64,000 nt of DNA from Vibrio thalassae (GCF_900089835.1 NZ_OANU01000029.1:1-64000); one strand, 5' to 3'. Shown: positions 21,265-31,503, counted from the stretch's first letter. Numbers and translations are program-made. The notes: a model not told the origin generated them from the letters alone.

Positions 21265-21277
21265 GTCATCTACAAAG

Positions 21278-22135
21278 TCAGATGTCTGACTGCTCGGTAA
21301 TCCTTTCGTCAGGGGGAGCTAGTTCACTACCACAATGCTTACAGTGTAAGGCGTCACTCTCGTGTCCAGATTTTGAACAATTTGGACATTTGACCAGATT
21401 TCTATGGGTCTTCATTTCCTGATTAAGTTCAGCGGTGATAATGCCTGTCGGTACGGCCAAAATCGAATAACCAAGAAGCATAGTTAACGATGCCAGTGCT
21501 TTCCCTAACGGAGTACTAGGCACTAAATCACCGTAACCAACAGTAGTGATGGTCACGATAGCCCAATAGATACTCTGTGGAATACTGGTGAATCCATTTT
21601 CAGGGCCTTCAATCACAAAGATCAGTGCGCCAAAGATGGTCACTAAGATAGCGACAGTACTGAAAAAGACAAAAATCTTACGACGTGACATGAGCAACGA
21701 CCGTAACAAAATATTCGAGTCTTGAAGGTAGCGAACCAATTTAAGGATTCGAAAAATCCGCATGACGCGCAGTAACCTTATTACTCCCATAAATGATGCA
21801 GAAGGGAATAATAGAGCCAGATAGGTAGGCAGAATAGCCAACAAGTCGACAACGCCATAAAAGCTGGTGGCGTAGGCTTTTGGTTTAGGGGAACAATAGA
21901 GCCTCAGTAAGTACTCAACCGTAAATAACGCGGTGAACACATACTCGAGTATTTGAAACTCGTGATCCCACTCGGTAGCAAGCCCTTCGATCGAGTGAAG
22001 GATCAGCACAGTAAGCGAGAGAAGAATGGCAACAATAAGCGCGATATCAAACGCTTTACCAGCGCGAGTATTGTGACCAAAAATGATGACGTAAAGCTGA
22101 TGCTTTAACCGATTGTTTTCCATAGCAAGATACAT
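21278..22135 (-). CDS. voltage-gated potassium channel with C-terminal zinc ribbon
   Basis: The 285-residue protein has six membrane helices. An S4 segment with regularly spaced arginines (RLLRVMRIFRILKLVRY) lies near residues 118-135. The pore loop carries the TVGYGD selectivity filter near residue 195. After S6, the cytoplasmic tail has two CxxC pairs (CPNC and CKHC), a zinc-ribbon pattern. It should conduct potassium and sense voltage. Two ATG codons (22135 and 22123) are possible starts, and neither has a clear ribosome site. Function of the ribbon is unknown. Confidence 0.85.
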   Translation of the reverse strand: MYLAMENNRLKHQLYVIIFGHNTRAGKAFDIALIVAILLSLTVLILHSIEGLATEWDHEFQILEYVFTALFTVEYLLRLYCSPKPKAYATSFYGVVDLLAILPTYLALLFPSASFMGVIRLLRVMRIFRILKLVRYLQDSNILLRSLLMSRRKIFVFFSTVAILVTIFGALIFVIEGPENGFTSIPQSIYWAIVTITTVGYGDLVPSTPLGKALASLTMLLGYSILAVPTGIITAELNQEMKTHRNLVKCPNCSKSGHESDALHCKHCGSELAPPDERITEQSDI

Positions 22136-22220
22136 TTCGTTTACGACTAAAGGTCAGTATATACCTAAGTCGGTGTGAGCGGCAGGTCTTAGGTGAGGGG
22201 GAGAAGGGCACGGCATTAGA

Positions 22221-22250
22221 AAAAGCCCCACTATACCAATAGTAGGGCCG
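22221..22250 (-). terminator. terminator of ychE
   Basis: GCCCCACTAT and ATAGTAGGGC pair with one mismatch; the minus strand then has a T-run. Confidence 0.65.
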
Positions 22251-22258
22251 AACACTGA

Positions 22259-22897
22259 TTAGGCTAAGCCTGGGAACAGAGCTTTAAGGCCATTAGCCAT
22301 AAACTCAATACCGAGAGCCCCTAGAATCAGGCCCATAATACGAGTGATAACGTTAATTCCGGTTTGTCCTAAGAATCTTACGATTAATGGTGCAGAACGA
22401 TAGAGTAACCATGAGCACAATACAAAAACAATAATTGTAATGATGATACCTGCGGTCTCTAACATACCTGGGTAGCGCGCACCGTAAACGATAGTAGAGC
22501 TGATTGCACCTGGCCCAGCCATTAGGGGCATTGCCAGTGGCACCACGCCTACCTGTTCTTTGCTTACATACTCTGATTTTTCTTGCTTGTTCTGCTTATC
22601 TTCACCAAGTTTTCCCGACATCATAGAGAAAGCGATGCTTAGCAGTAGTAATCCGCCAGCTACGCGAAAGGAGTCAAGTGAGATACTAAACATATCCAGA
22701 AGCACTTGTCCCGCCAATAACGAAATGATCAAAATGACAGCAACAGCAATGTTGGCTGTTGCCGCTGTCTTATGTTTATCTTCAGGCGACATGTGTCCGG
22801 TTAGTGAAACAAAAACCGGCATAATACCAACGGGGTTAACTGCAGCAACTAAGCCCAAAAAAAATTGTAAATAAATAGCGAATTCGATACTACTCAT
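22259..22897 (-). CDS. ychE: MarC/YchE-family membrane protein
   Basis: The 212-residue protein has six membrane helices and the family features NPVGIMPVFVSLT and PLAMPLMAGPGAISS. Members are inner-membrane proteins of uncertain transport role. The start MSSIEFAIYLQFFLG (22897) fits E. coli YchE (215 aa). The longer frame has no support. As in E. coli, it lies divergently beside adhE. Confidence 0.85.
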   Translation of the reverse strand: MSSIEFAIYLQFFLGLVAAVNPVGIMPVFVSLTGHMSPEDKHKTAATANIAVAVILIISLLAGQVLLDMFSISLDSFRVAGGLLLLSIAFSMMSGKLGEDKQNKQEKSEYVSKEQVGVVPLAMPLMAGPGAISSTIVYGARYPGMLETAGIIITIIVFVLCSWLLYRSAPLIVRFLGQTGINVITRIMGLILGALGIEFMANGLKALFPGLA

Positions 22898-23556
22898 TTC
22901 TCGATACTCTATGCGAAAGAGGTGGATAACATGGGCTGAGGTGCCCAATTTTAGGACGCTAATGTACGCTAACATTTCCTTAGAAGCGAATGAAAAAATC
23001 TAACGATATGTCACTCAATAACCACAAAAAATCTAATGGGTAATGACGGCGATCTCACTTATGAATAGTATGTGAAAATAAATTTCAATACTCACAACGA
23101 ACTGAACTGGACCTTGTTTCATATTTGTTATCGTCAACACGTTTTTGATAAAAAAGTGTGACGCTGGTGGTTTTAAAGATAGCGAGGGATATACTTGCTG
23201 TAGCACGTGCGGGGTGATTTACGTAATTTATCTGTACAAAAATGAAACTTTTTTACAGCAATTTGTAGTTTATTTAAGAATTTTGTCTGTTTGCTGCATT
23301 TTTGAGCTATGCGTTTTGAATGAATTAGTTGTTGTAAAACAACAGGTTAAATCACATCGCCCTTAATGGTTACTACTAAGTGGGTAAATTAATTTTCATA
23401 ACTGATCTGAGTCAATTTTTTTCACGTCTCGAAATATTATACTCAGCCATGAAAGCAATTTACTAAGTTGTGTTGAGTTACTGTAAGGACGACCGTTAGT
23501 AGTAAACAGCTGACTTACTAAAAAGTTTTTAGTTTTTTTATTTTAGGAGATTCATT
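22898..23556. other. 659-bp control region between ychE and adhE
   Basis: No convincing gene is present. A 73-codon frame at 23145-23366 has no ribosome site and looks spurious. The stretch is AT-rich and probably holds the adhE promoter and a long leader. An FNR-like site is listed separately. GTTGTAAAACAAC near 23332 is a short dyad. CTAAAAAGTTTTTAG just before the ribosome site (about 23518-23532) is an AT-only dyad followed by T residues. The strong AGGAG site for adhE follows. Confidence 0.5.
23402..23415 (+). promoter_or_regulatory. FNR/CRP-family-like site upstream of adhE
   Basis: CTGATCTGAGTCAA matches TTGAT-N4-ATCAA at 8 of 10 positions. It lies 142 bp before the adhE start, upstream of a TATACT-like -10. 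Control by oxygen would suit a fermentative enzyme, but this rests on the motif alone. Confidence 0.4.
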
Positions 23557-26256
23557 ATGCCTGTAACAAATATGGCTGAACTAGATGCAATGGTTGCTCG
23601 CGTTAAAGCGGCACAAGCAGAATTTGCAACTTATTCTCAAGAGCAAGTTGACAAAATTTTCCGCGCAGCGTCTCTAGCAGCTAACCAAGCTCGTATCCCA
23701 CTTGCACAGCAAGCGGTTGAAGAGTCTGGTATGGGTATCGTTGAAGACAAAGTAATCAAGAACCACTTTGCATCTGAGTTTATTTACAACAAATACAAAG
23801 ATGAAAAGACGTGTGGCATTCTTGAAGAAGACGACAACCTAGGCACAATGACTATCGCTGAGCCTGTAGGCATCATCTGCGGTATCGTACCAACAACTAA
23901 CCCAACTTCTACTGCAATCTTCAAATCTCTAATTTCTTTGAAGACTCGTAACGGCATCATCTTCTCGCCACACCCACGCGCTAAGAACTCTACTAACGAT
24001 GCAGCGAAACTAGTTCTAGATGCAGCAGTAGCAGCGGGTGCTCCAAAAGACATCATCGGTTGGATCGACCAACCATCTGTAGAGCTTTCCAACGCTCTTA
24101 TGAAGCACGACGACATCGCTCTTATCCTTGCAACTGGTGGTCCAGGCATGGTTAAAGCAGCTTACTCTTCTGGTAAGCCAGCAATCGGTGTAGGTGCAGG
24201 TAACGTTCCTGTAGTTATCGACGAAACTGCTGACGTTAAACGTGCAGTAGCTTCTATCCTCATGTCTAAAACATTCGATAACGGCGTAGTTTGTGCTTCT
24301 GAGCAGGCTGCAATCGTTGTTGACTCTGTATACGACGAAGTTAAAGAGCGTTTCGCTTCTCACAAAGCATACGTTCTAAGCAAAGCTGAAGCTGAGAAAG
24401 TACGTAAAGTACTTCTAATCGACGGCAACCTTAACGCTAAGATCGTAGGTCAACCAGCTCCAGCAATCGCTGAGATGGCAGGCGTTAAAGTTCCAGCTGA
24501 CACTAAAGTTCTAGTTGGTGAAGGTCTAGGTAAAGTGTCTTACGATGACGCATTTGCTCACGAGAAACTATCTCCAACTCTAGGTCTATTCCGCGCTGAC
24601 GATTTCGAAGACGCTGTTGCTCAAGCAGTAACTATGGTTGAAATCGGTGGTATCGGTCACACATCTGGTCTGTACACAAACCAAGACGTTAACGCTGACC
24701 GCATCCGTTACTTCGGTGACAAGATGAAGACTGCTCGTATCCTTGTAAACATCCCAACTACTCACGGTGGTATCGGTGACCTTTACAACTTCAACGTAGC
24801 GCCTTCTCTAACTCTAGGTTGTGGTTCTTGGGGTGGTAACTCTATCTCTGAGAACGTAGGTCCTAAACACCTAATCAACAAGAAAACTGTAGCGAAGCGA
24901 GCTGAAAACATGTTGTGGCACAAACTACCTAAGTCTATCTACTTCCGTCGTGGTAGCCTTCCAATCGCTCTTAGCGACCTAGAAGGTAAGAAGCGCGTAT
25001 TCCTAGTAACTGACCGTTTCCTATTCAACAACGGTTACAGTGATGAAGTAGTGAAGCTTCTTAAAGCTCAAGGCATGGAAGTTCAAACTTTCTTCGACGT
25101 AGAAGCGGATCCAACGCTATCTGTTGTTAAGAAAGGTGCAGAAGCAATGCAAAGCTTCCAACCAGACGTAATCATCGCTCTAGGTGGTGGTTCTCCGATG
25201 GATGCTGCTAAGATCATGTGGGTAATGTACGAGCACCCAGAAACTCACTTTGAAGAGCTTGCAATGCGCTTTATGGACATCCGTAAACGTATCTACAAGT
25301 TCCCTAAAATGGGTCAAAAAGCTGAGCTTGTATGTATCACTACAACATCTGGTACTGGTTCTGAAGTTACTCCATTCGCAGTTGTTACAGACGACGAGAC
25401 TGGTGCTAAGTACCCACTAGCGGACTACGAACTAACTCCTAACATGGCTATCGTTGACGCGAACCTTGTTATGAACATGCCTAAGTCTCTAACAGCATTC
25501 GGTGGTTACGATGCAGTAACTCACGCTCTAGAAGCTTACGTATCAGTTCTAGCGAACGAATACTCTGACGGTCAGGCTCTACAAGCACTTAAGATGCTTA
25601 AAGAGTACCTACCTTCAAGCTACGCGAACGGTGCAAACGACCCAATCGCTCGTGAAAAAGTACACAACGCGGCAACTATCGCTGGTGTTGCATTTGCGAA
25701 CGCATTCCTAGGTGTTTGTCACTCAATGGCTCACAAGATTGGTGCTGAGTTCCACCTACCACACGGTCTGGCGAACGCACTACTAATCTCTAACGTTGTT
25801 CGTTACAACGCGAACGACAACCCAACTAAGCAAACTGCGTTCTCTCAATACGACCGTCCACAAGCACGTCGTCGTTACGCCGAAGTCGCTGACCACCTAG
25901 GCCTAAGCCAAGCTGGTGACCGTACTGCTCAGAAGATTGAACGTCTACTAGCATGGATGGAAGAGCTTAAGCAAGATCTAGACATCCCAGCTTCTATCCA
26001 AGCTGCAGGTGTTGCAGAGTCTGACTTCCTAGCGAAGCTTGACGAACTAGCGGTTGAAGCGTTCGATGACCAATGTACTGGTGCGAACCCACGTTACCCT
26101 CTAATCGCTGAGCTAAAAGAAGTGCTAAAAGCTTCTTACTACGGTAAAGCTTTCGTTGAAGGTGAAACTTTCGAAGGTACAACTGTAATCAAGAAGAAAG
26201 AAGACCAAGAAGCTAAGCCTGCTGCTAAAGCTAAAAAAGAGAAAGCGGAAGCTTAA
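23557..26256 (+). CDS. adhE: bifunctional acetaldehyde-CoA/alcohol dehydrogenase
   Basis: The 899-residue fusion (E. coli AdhE is 891) converts acetyl-CoA to ethanol in fermentation. The N-terminal aldehyde dehydrogenase half holds the catalytic Cys in FDNGVVCASEQAAI (about residue 248). The C-terminal iron alcohol dehydrogenase half has ALGGGSPMDAAKIMW and the metal His residues in CHSMAHKIGAEFHLPHG. AdhE assembles into spirosome filaments in other bacteria. Codon use is highly biased (GGT, CGT, AAC, CTA), much more than in its neighbours, which indicates strong expression. The C-terminal tail is lysine- and alanine-rich (KPAAKAKKEKAEA). A strong ribosome site and terminator flank it. Confidence 0.97.
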   Translation: MPVTNMAELDAMVARVKAAQAEFATYSQEQVDKIFRAASLAANQARIPLAQQAVEESGMGIVEDKVIKNHFASEFIYNKYKDEKTCGILEEDDNLGTMTIAEPVGIICGIVPTTNPTSTAIFKSLISLKTRNGIIFSPHPRAKNSTNDAAKLVLDAAVAAGAPKDIIGWIDQPSVELSNALMKHDDIALILATGGPGMVKAAYSSGKPAIGVGAGNVPVVIDETADVKRAVASILMSKTFDNGVVCASEQAAIVVDSVYDEVKERFASHKAYVLSKAEAEKVRKVLLIDGNLNAKIVGQPAPAIAEMAGVKVPADTKVLVGEGLGKVSYDDAFAHEKLSPTLGLFRADDFEDAVAQAVTMVEIGGIGHTSGLYTNQDVNADRIRYFGDKMKTARILVNIPTTHGGIGDLYNFNVAPSLTLGCGSWGGNSISENVGPKHLINKKTVAKRAENMLWHKLPKSIYFRRGSLPIALSDLEGKKRVFLVTDRFLFNNGYSDEVVKLLKAQGMEVQTFFDVEADPTLSVVKKGAEAMQSFQPDVIIALGGGSPMDAAKIMWVMYEHPETHFEELAMRFMDIRKRIYKFPKMGQKAELVCITTTSGTGSEVTPFAVVTDDETGAKYPLADYELTPNMAIVDANLVMNMPKSLTAFGGYDAVTHALEAYVSVLANEYSDGQALQALKMLKEYLPSSYANGANDPIAREKVHNAATIAGVAFANAFLGVCHSMAHKIGAEFHLPHGLANALLISNVVRYNANDNPTKQTAFSQYDRPQARRRYAEVADHLGLSQAGDRTAQKIERLLAWMEELKQDLDIPASIQAAGVAESDFLAKLDELAVEAFDDQCTGANPRYPLIAELKEVLKASYYGKAFVEGETFEGTTVIKKKEDQEAKPAAKAKKEKAEA

Positions 26257-26305
26257 TTCAGTTGTAGATTTTCGCTAGCACGAAATCTAAATCGGGAAAA
26301 ATGAC

Positions 26306-26340
26306 AAAGCCCCTTCAGAAATGAAGGGGCTTTTTTTTGT
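26306..26340 (+). terminator. terminator of adhE
   Basis: AAAGCCCCTTCA and TGAAGGGGCTTT flank GAAA, followed by eight T residues. Confidence 0.9.
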
Positions 26341-26371
26341 TTGGTATTTTGTCTGTAAAGGTGTGTCTGCG

Positions 26372-27046
26372 TTAGGCCTCAGTACTGACTACTCTGCCGC
26401 TAAAATAATCATTGCTAACAATGTATTCTGTTGTCCTTGTCAGCTCATCTTGCATTTGCGACCAATTGGCTGAAACATGATAGCTATGTGTGGTGACAGG
26501 AATGACGCCGCCCACCCTGACGTTATGGGCCTTTAGCTCTTTGGCCCAGCTCTTAGTAAAGCCAGTGACCATTGATGTTGTGTTGTCTAAATCGCTTTGG
26601 TATTGGTCGGGATCTTGGGCAACTACATTAACAATAACGCCGGATTGGTGCTGCGCCATACGTTCTGCAGCGACTTGGCCAAACATGAAGAGGCTGGAAG
26701 CGAGCATAGAAAACTGTTGGATAAAGTTGGAGCTTGACAGGTTACCAGTCAACGATTGTAAAGGAAGCGAGGTCCAATGATTCACTAATACATTTGGGGA
26801 ACGACCAAGCTTTGACTCAATGGCATCGAATAACGACTCCACGGAGGGCAAAGTTATATCTTTAATCTCTACCATATCCACAAGCTCCGTTACCTCTCGA
26901 CAGCGCCGATAGCTGGCGAGTAACGAAGATGGGTTTGTATCGCAAAGTACGACTTGTGCACCCAGCTTAGCAAAGTGCAGTGCAATCATTGTTCCTAAAC
27001 TTGTACCTGCCGAAGTGATAAGAACGACTGAATTTTTAATGATCAT
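26372..27046 (-). CDS. degenerate short-chain dehydrogenase (likely pseudoenzyme)
   Basis: The 224-residue protein keeps the SDR fold. The first strand and helix (SVVLITSAGTSLGTMIALHF), the VVLCDTN acidic turn and the helix GFTKSWAKELKAHNVRVGGV are clear. The functional motifs are gone: TGxxxGxG reads TSAGTSLG, NNAG reads NHWT, and the YxxxK position falls in DLDNTTSMV with neither Tyr nor Lys. The frame is intact and the ribosome site good (GGGG before ATG 27046), so it seems a maintained non-catalytic protein rather than a broken gene. The longer frame to 27094 has no support. Role unknown. Confidence 0.72.
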   Translation of the reverse strand: MIIKNSVVLITSAGTSLGTMIALHFAKLGAQVVLCDTNPSSLLASYRRCREVTELVDMVEIKDITLPSVESLFDAIESKLGRSPNVLVNHWTSLPLQSLTGNLSSSNFIQQFSMLASSLFMFGQVAAERMAQHQSGVIVNVVAQDPDQYQSDLDNTTSMVTGFTKSWAKELKAHNVRVGGVIPVTTHSYHVSANWSQMQDELTRTTEYIVSNDYFSGRVVSTEA

Positions 27047-27255
27047 AGTTACCCCGAAAGTGTCGGTTCCGGATAGATTTAGCCTTAAAGGCATTCCCCT
27101 GAATTAATAACTTGGTAGAAAAACTGTGAATCAAATGTGAATAAGATCAAAATTTTTTAGAAAAGTAGTAATCGGAAGGGTTATTTCTGTTACATGTCAC
27201 ATTGTGTACGGAAAAATTGGACAAGATTACATTAGAAACCACTTATAGATTGTGG

Positions 27256-27759
27256 TTAAGTGTGAATGGATAACGTATCTTTGCGGTAAGCAGTAGAAAG
27301 GCGGTTATATAAATAATCAACATTAGGTCTATCAATAGAACCTTGGGTCAATTGTCGACGAGTATGCCCTGATAGGTTTTGATAAATCTCTTCACTAAAG
27401 CCAAGCGTGTTTTGTGGCTGATAGTCTAAAGGCTCTGGAGTACTGTAATGCTGGAGCTTTGCACTCGCCATTCCCCCTTGGTGAAATTGATGGGCAATAG
27501 TAGCAGAGGTTTGGTAGTCATCGAGATCACCTTGTAGCTTTTGTACGTTGGGTACATTGAAGCGCTGACGCAATACCGCTTCGTCTGATACTACACTATT
27601 TATTTCCTCAACGACACAGGTCTCTCGACAATCATGGCTAAACATCGACAGCATTAATGCAAAATCCGCGCGTCGACCTTGTTCTACGGCACGATTAAGC
27701 GACGTACCACATTGTAGTTCGTTGATAAAATGTGCTTTGTCTAAGCTATGAATTTGCAT
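27256..27759 (-). CDS. VC2046/SO_2500-family protein
   Basis: This 167-residue soluble protein opens MQIHSLDKAHFINELQCGTSLNRAV. It contains GRRADFALMLSMFSHD and a C-terminal NVDYLYNRLSTAYRKDTL. I associate it with the VC2046/SO_2500 family from its sequence and from its position next to sodB, as in V. cholerae. Function is unknown. GAGAGG lies before ATG 27759. It is on the same strand as sodB but separated by a terminator. Confidence 0.7.
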   Translation of the reverse strand: MQIHSLDKAHFINELQCGTSLNRAVEQGRRADFALMLSMFSHDCRETCVVEEINSVVSDEAVLRQRFNVPNVQKLQGDLDDYQTSATIAHQFHQGGMASAKLQHYSTPEPLDYQPQNTLGFSEEIYQNLSGHTRRQLTQGSIDRPNVDYLYNRLSTAYRKDTLSIHT

Positions 27760-27830
27760 ATGTACCTCTCATGACTCACCTTATATCGGCCTAAAGAAAA
27801 GAGGCTTTAGCGCTAATTGACGTTTACCAT

Positions 27831-27858
27831 AAAAAAAGGCCTGCGAAAGCAGGCCTTT
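27831..27858 (-). terminator. terminator of sodB
   Basis: AAAGGCCTGC and GCAGGCCTTT flank GAAA; the minus strand then has a run of T. Confidence 0.85.
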
Positions 27859-27881
27859 AAGGTAATTCGTTTATAAGACGA

Positions 27882-28466
27882 TTACTTAGCTAGGTTTTCT
27901 TCTACGAATGCCCAGTTAACTAGAGCCCAGAAACCGTTCATGTAGTCTGGACGTAGGTTACGGTAATCGATGTAGTAAGCGTGTTCCCACAGGTCTACAG
28001 TTAGCAGTGGAGTAACTCCGTCTTCTGTTAGTGGGGTCGCTGCGTTTGAAGTGTTCACGATATCTAGAGAACCGTCAGCTTTCTTAACCAACCAAGTCCA
28101 TGAAGAACCGAAGTTGTTGATAGCTGAATCAGTGAACTTAGCTTTGAACTCTTCGAATGAGCCAAATGCAGCGTTGATTGCATCAGCAACGGCACCTGTT
28201 GGTTCGCCGCCAGCGTTAGGCGCTAGGCAGTGCCAGTAGAACGTATGGTTCCAGATCTGTGCTGCGTTGTTAAAAACACCGCCGGTTGAAGTCTTAACGA
28301 TCTCTTCTAGTGTTTTACCTTCAAACTCAGTACCTGGAATCAGACCGTTTAGTTTTACAACGTAAGTGTTGTGGTGTTTACCGTGATGGTAGTCCAGTGT
28401 TTCTGCTGAGATATGTGGTTCTAGAGCATCTTTTGCATAAGGAAGTGCTGGTAGTTCGAATGACAT
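27882..28466 (-). CDS. sodB: iron superoxide dismutase
   Basis: This 194-residue enzyme dismutates superoxide in the cytoplasm. It opens [20 protein letters not shown] like E. coli SodB (193 aa). Metal ligands lie in [16 protein letters not shown] and [11 protein letters not shown]. The glutamine in NNAAQIWNH is the iron-type marker. The start MSFEL at 28466 is preferred over the upstream in-frame ATG because GGAG is better spaced. It diverges from grxD, and both are iron-linked genes. In other vibrios sodB mRNA is a target of the RyhB RNA; I did not find a clear Fur box in the gap. Confidence 0.95.
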   Translation of the reverse strand: MSFELPALPYAKDALEPHISAETLDYHHGKHHNTYVVKLNGLIPGTEFEGKTLEEIVKTSTGGVFNNAAQIWNHTFYWHCLAPNAGGEPTGAVADAINAAFGSFEEFKAKFTDSAINNFGSSWTWLVKKADGSLDIVNTSNAATPLTEDGVTPLLTVDLWEHAYYIDYRNLRPDYMNGFWALVNWAFVEENLAK

Positions 28467-28766
28467 TGCTCGCTTCTCCATTGATTATTAGAGGGTTTTC
28501 ACCCTGGTTGCTTCCGAGATATTTATTATTGAGTCGAGTTTGACTGACTGAGTGCTATTTTAGCAAGTTTTTACTTTATTAAAAGGGTCGGCATGAAAAA
28601 TTATTGTTATGATGTACGTAAAGCGGCTTGAATAACCGTTGATATCTTAGTCGTTTACATCACATAATAGCTACAATAGTATAACCACAATATTAATGTG
28701 CTTTATATTCTGTGGCGATTCGCTAGAATGTGACGATATCCGCAGTAACAGCATTTCGAGGAAGCA

Positions 28767-29105
28767 ATGGAAACTATCGATAAAATCAAACAACAAATTG
28801 AAGAAAACGCAATTCTTCTATACATGAAGGGTTCACCTAAATTGCCTAGCTGTGGCTTTTCATCTCAAGCGGCTCAAGCGCTAATGGGTTGTGGCGAAAA
28901 ATTCGCTTATGTAGATATTCTACAGAACCCAGATATCCGTGCAGAGCTGCCTAAGTACGCACAATGGCCGACTTTCCCACAGCTATGGGTTGAAGGCGAG
29001 TTGATTGGTGGTTGTGATATCATCATGGAAATGTTCCAGAAGGGCGAGCTACAACCTCTGATTAAAGAGGCCGCTGCTCGCAACGCTGGTGAAGAAGAAG
29101 CGTAA
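28767..29105 (+). CDS. grxD: monothiol glutaredoxin Grx4
   Basis: This 112-residue CGFS-type glutaredoxin (LPSCGFSSQAAQAL) has the later WPTFPQLWVEGELIGGCD block. Such proteins carry and transfer 2Fe-2S clusters, usually with BolA partners. E. coli GrxD is 115 aa. GAGGAAG lies before ATG 28767. It diverges from sodB. Confidence 0.95.
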   Translation: METIDKIKQQIEENAILLYMKGSPKLPSCGFSSQAAQALMGCGEKFAYVDILQNPDIRAELPKYAQWPTFPQLWVEGELIGGCDIIMEMFQKGELQPLIKEAAARNAGEEEA

Positions 29106-29150
29106 TCTACACGTTTCACTCTCGTCTCTTTATCGAAGGGCGAAAGGAAT

Positions 29151-29184
29151 AAAAAAGGCTTGGGTCATTGACCAAGCCTTTTTC
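29151..29184. terminator. bidirectional terminator
   Basis: AAAAAGGCTTGG and CCAAGCCTTTTT form a strong hairpin between the convergent grxD and antiporter genes. Confidence 0.85.
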
Positions 29185-29198
29185 GTATTTGGAGGCGA

Positions 29199-30530
29199 TT
29201 ACAGCACCATTGCGGCAATCCAACCAAAAATAATCAGTGGAATGTTGTAGTGAATAAAAGTTGGGACGACGGTTTCCCAAATGTGTTCATGCTGACCATC
29301 GGCATTCAGTCCAGAGGTTGGGCCTAATGTCGAGTCCGAAGCTGGCGAACCTGCATCCCCAAGCGCCGCCGCAGTACCAACTAAAGCGACAGTGGCCATT
29401 GGCGAGAAGCCAAAAGCAAGCGCTAAAGGTACGTAAATAGTTGCGATAATTGGGATGGTAGAGAATGAAGAACCGATACCCATGGTAACGAGTAGACCAA
29501 CGACCAACATAAGTAATGCAGCCAAAGGCTTGTTATCGCCAATGCTTGTTGATAGTGCAGCGACCAGAGACTCCACGCCACCTGTTTGTTTCATTACCGC
29601 GGCAAAACCAGCAGCCGAGATCATAATGAAACCAATCATTGCCATCATGTGTACGCCTTTAGTAAACACGTCTTGTGTTTCTTTCCACGCAATAACACCA
29701 CCAAAGGTGAATACCATGAAACCCGCTAGTGCACCGATGATCATAGAGCCAGAGGTTAGCTGAACGGCAAGCGCTGCAACGATGCCTGCGATAGCGACAA
29801 CGATGTTTTTCTTGTGGATGTGGGTTGGTTCTTCATCAATTTGGGTCATCTCTGTTTCCGCATACTCGCGTGGTTTACGGTAACTAAAGAAGATCGCGAG
29901 TAAAAGACCCGTTACCATGCCCGCAGCTGGCAGCAGCATCGCCATTGGCACTTGAGCTGCCGTCACAGATTCCAAACCATTTTCATGCAAATTCTTAAGC
30001 AGAATATTGTTGAGGAAGATACCACCAAAACCTACAGGTAATACCATGTATGGTGTAACAAGACCGAATGTGAGTACACAAGCTACTAAGCGGCGGTCGA
30101 GTTTGAGTTTCGCAAATACCCCCAATAACGGTGGAATCAAAATTGGGATAAAGGCGATGTGAACAGGGATTATGTTCTGCGAAGACATAGTGACAAGAAT
30201 GAGTGCCACTAATACCGCATATTTTAAGCCAGTCGTCGAGGCAGAGTTTTCTTTGCCATGGATACGCTTAATTACACTTTGAGCTAATAGGTCAGTAATA
30301 CCAGACTTTGAAATAGCCACAGCAAAAGTGCCAAGCATGGCGTAGCTTAATGCGATAGTCGCACCGCCACCTAAGCCACCTTCAAAAGCACTTACGGCTT
30401 CAGTTAGCGACATTCCAGACACGACACCACCTACGATGGCACTGAATGTTAACGCAACGACAACGTTAACTCGCATCAAGGCCAGAATCAGCATGATGCA
30501 AACGGAAATAACGACAGGGTTCATAATCAT
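29199..30530 (-). CDS. Na+/H+ antiporter family (NhaC-like) protein
   Basis: The 443-residue protein has about 11-12 membrane helices and belongs to the ion-transporter superfamily branch annotated as Na+/H+ antiporter family. Conserved parts include [35 protein letters not shown] and the C-terminal [20 protein letters not shown]. The exact ion and substrate are not established from sequence; amino-acid transport is possible for some relatives. Start is at the first or third codon (MIMNPVV). The gene is just downstream of rnt on the same strand (20-bp gap), so they may be co-transcribed. Confidence 0.75.
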   Translation of the reverse strand: MIMNPVVISVCIMLILALMRVNVVVALTFSAIVGGVVSGMSLTEAVSAFEGGLGGGATIALSYAMLGTFAVAISKSGITDLLAQSVIKRIHGKENSASTTGLKYAVLVALILVTMSSQNIIPVHIAFIPILIPPLLGVFAKLKLDRRLVACVLTFGLVTPYMVLPVGFGGIFLNNILLKNLHENGLESVTAAQVPMAMLLPAAGMVTGLLLAIFFSYRKPREYAETEMTQIDEEPTHIHKKNIVVAIAGIVAALAVQLTSGSMIIGALAGFMVFTFGGVIAWKETQDVFTKGVHMMAMIGFIMISAAGFAAVMKQTGGVESLVAALSTSIGDNKPLAALLMLVVGLLVTMGIGSSFSTIPIIATIYVPLALAFGFSPMATVALVGTAAALGDAGSPASDSTLGPTSGLNADGQHEHIWETVVPTFIHYNIPLIIFGWIAAMVL

Positions 30531-30550
30531 CTCTAAAAAGTTGTGTTTAG

Positions 30551-31204
30551 TTATTCTTGGGCTTGTTCATCAACAATCGGCCAGCCACCAAGCGCTTTCC
30601 ATTTGTTGACAATTCGGCAAAACAGCTCAGCCGTCTTTTGAGTATCATAAAGAGCAGAATGTGCCTCTTTATTATCAAACTCCATCCCCGCGGCCTTACA
30701 AGCTTTTGCCAATACTGTTTGCCCGTAAGCTAGGCCACTTAATGTGGCAGTATCGAAGGTAGCGAACGGGTGGAAGGGAACGCGCTTAAGTTTAGCTCGC
30801 TCATTCGCTGCACTAACAAAACTATGATCAAAGTTGGCATTGTGGGCTACCATGATAGCTCGGCTGCAATCATGTTGCTTTTGCTCTTTGCGTATGACTT
30901 TATAGATTTCTTTAAGTGCTTCTTGTTCAGGGACTGCGCCACGAAGTGGACTAAATGGGTCGCGAATCCCAGTGAACTCGAGCGCTTCTTTTTCAAGATT
31001 AGCGCCTTCAAATGGCTCAATATGAAAATGTAAGACGGAAGCAGGTAACAGATTTCCTTGTTCGTCCATGGTTAATGTGATGGCGCAAATCTCTAATAAC
31101 GCATCAGTGTTAGCATTGAAACCTGCGGTCTCAACGTCAACGACGACGGGAAAATAGCCACGGAATCGCTTTTTTAGGGTGAGTGCTTCGTTTTCTACGG
31201 TCAT
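30551..31204 (-). CDS. rnt: ribonuclease T
   Basis: This 217-residue DEDD exonuclease trims the 3' ends of tRNAs and other stable RNAs. The Exo I motif is in [11 protein letters not shown], Exo II in [12 protein letters not shown], and Exo III in [12 protein letters not shown]. The start [19 protein letters not shown] (31204) aligns with E. coli Rnt (215 aa). The frame continues upstream to 31276, but those residues have no counterpart. The ribosome site is weak in either case. Confidence 0.93.
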   Translation of the reverse strand: MTVENEALTLKKRFRGYFPVVVDVETAGFNANTDALLEICAITLTMDEQGNLLPASVLHFHIEPFEGANLEKEALEFTGIRDPFSPLRGAVPEQEALKEIYKVIRKEQKQHDCSRAIMVAHNANFDHSFVSAANERAKLKRVPFHPFATFDTATLSGLAYGQTVLAKACKAAGMEFDNKEAHSALYDTQKTAELFCRIVNKWKALGGWPIVDEQAQE

Positions 31205-31503
31205 TTCAGAGTTTTCTAGTGTGACGAAGCCAGCATTATTGCAGATTATATGACGATAAAAAACCTGACGAGCCATTTAATTTTTACAGACAATGGTTGA
31301 ATAATCATGCATGGCTATAAATAAAGATTCGATATGAAAGCTTTGTTGATATTTGAGACCTAAACTGATTGTTGAAGTGATTTATATCCGGTTCAATTGC
31401 AAAAATGGCGAGATTTTTGCAATGATCAGTGCGGAGATCCATCTAGCACGGGCAGCGGCAAAACTGTGCCGTTACGTGTATTGCAAAAGAGCTACTTAAC
31501 CGT

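Noticed and set aside
23145..23366. 73-codon plus-strand frame upstream of adhE
   Set aside because: No ribosome site, odd composition with many Cys, Val and Leu, lies within the promoter region.
31278..31503. Sigma28 promoter for motY
   Set aside because: TAAA strings occur but no GCCGATAA-like -10 at proper spacing was convincing.
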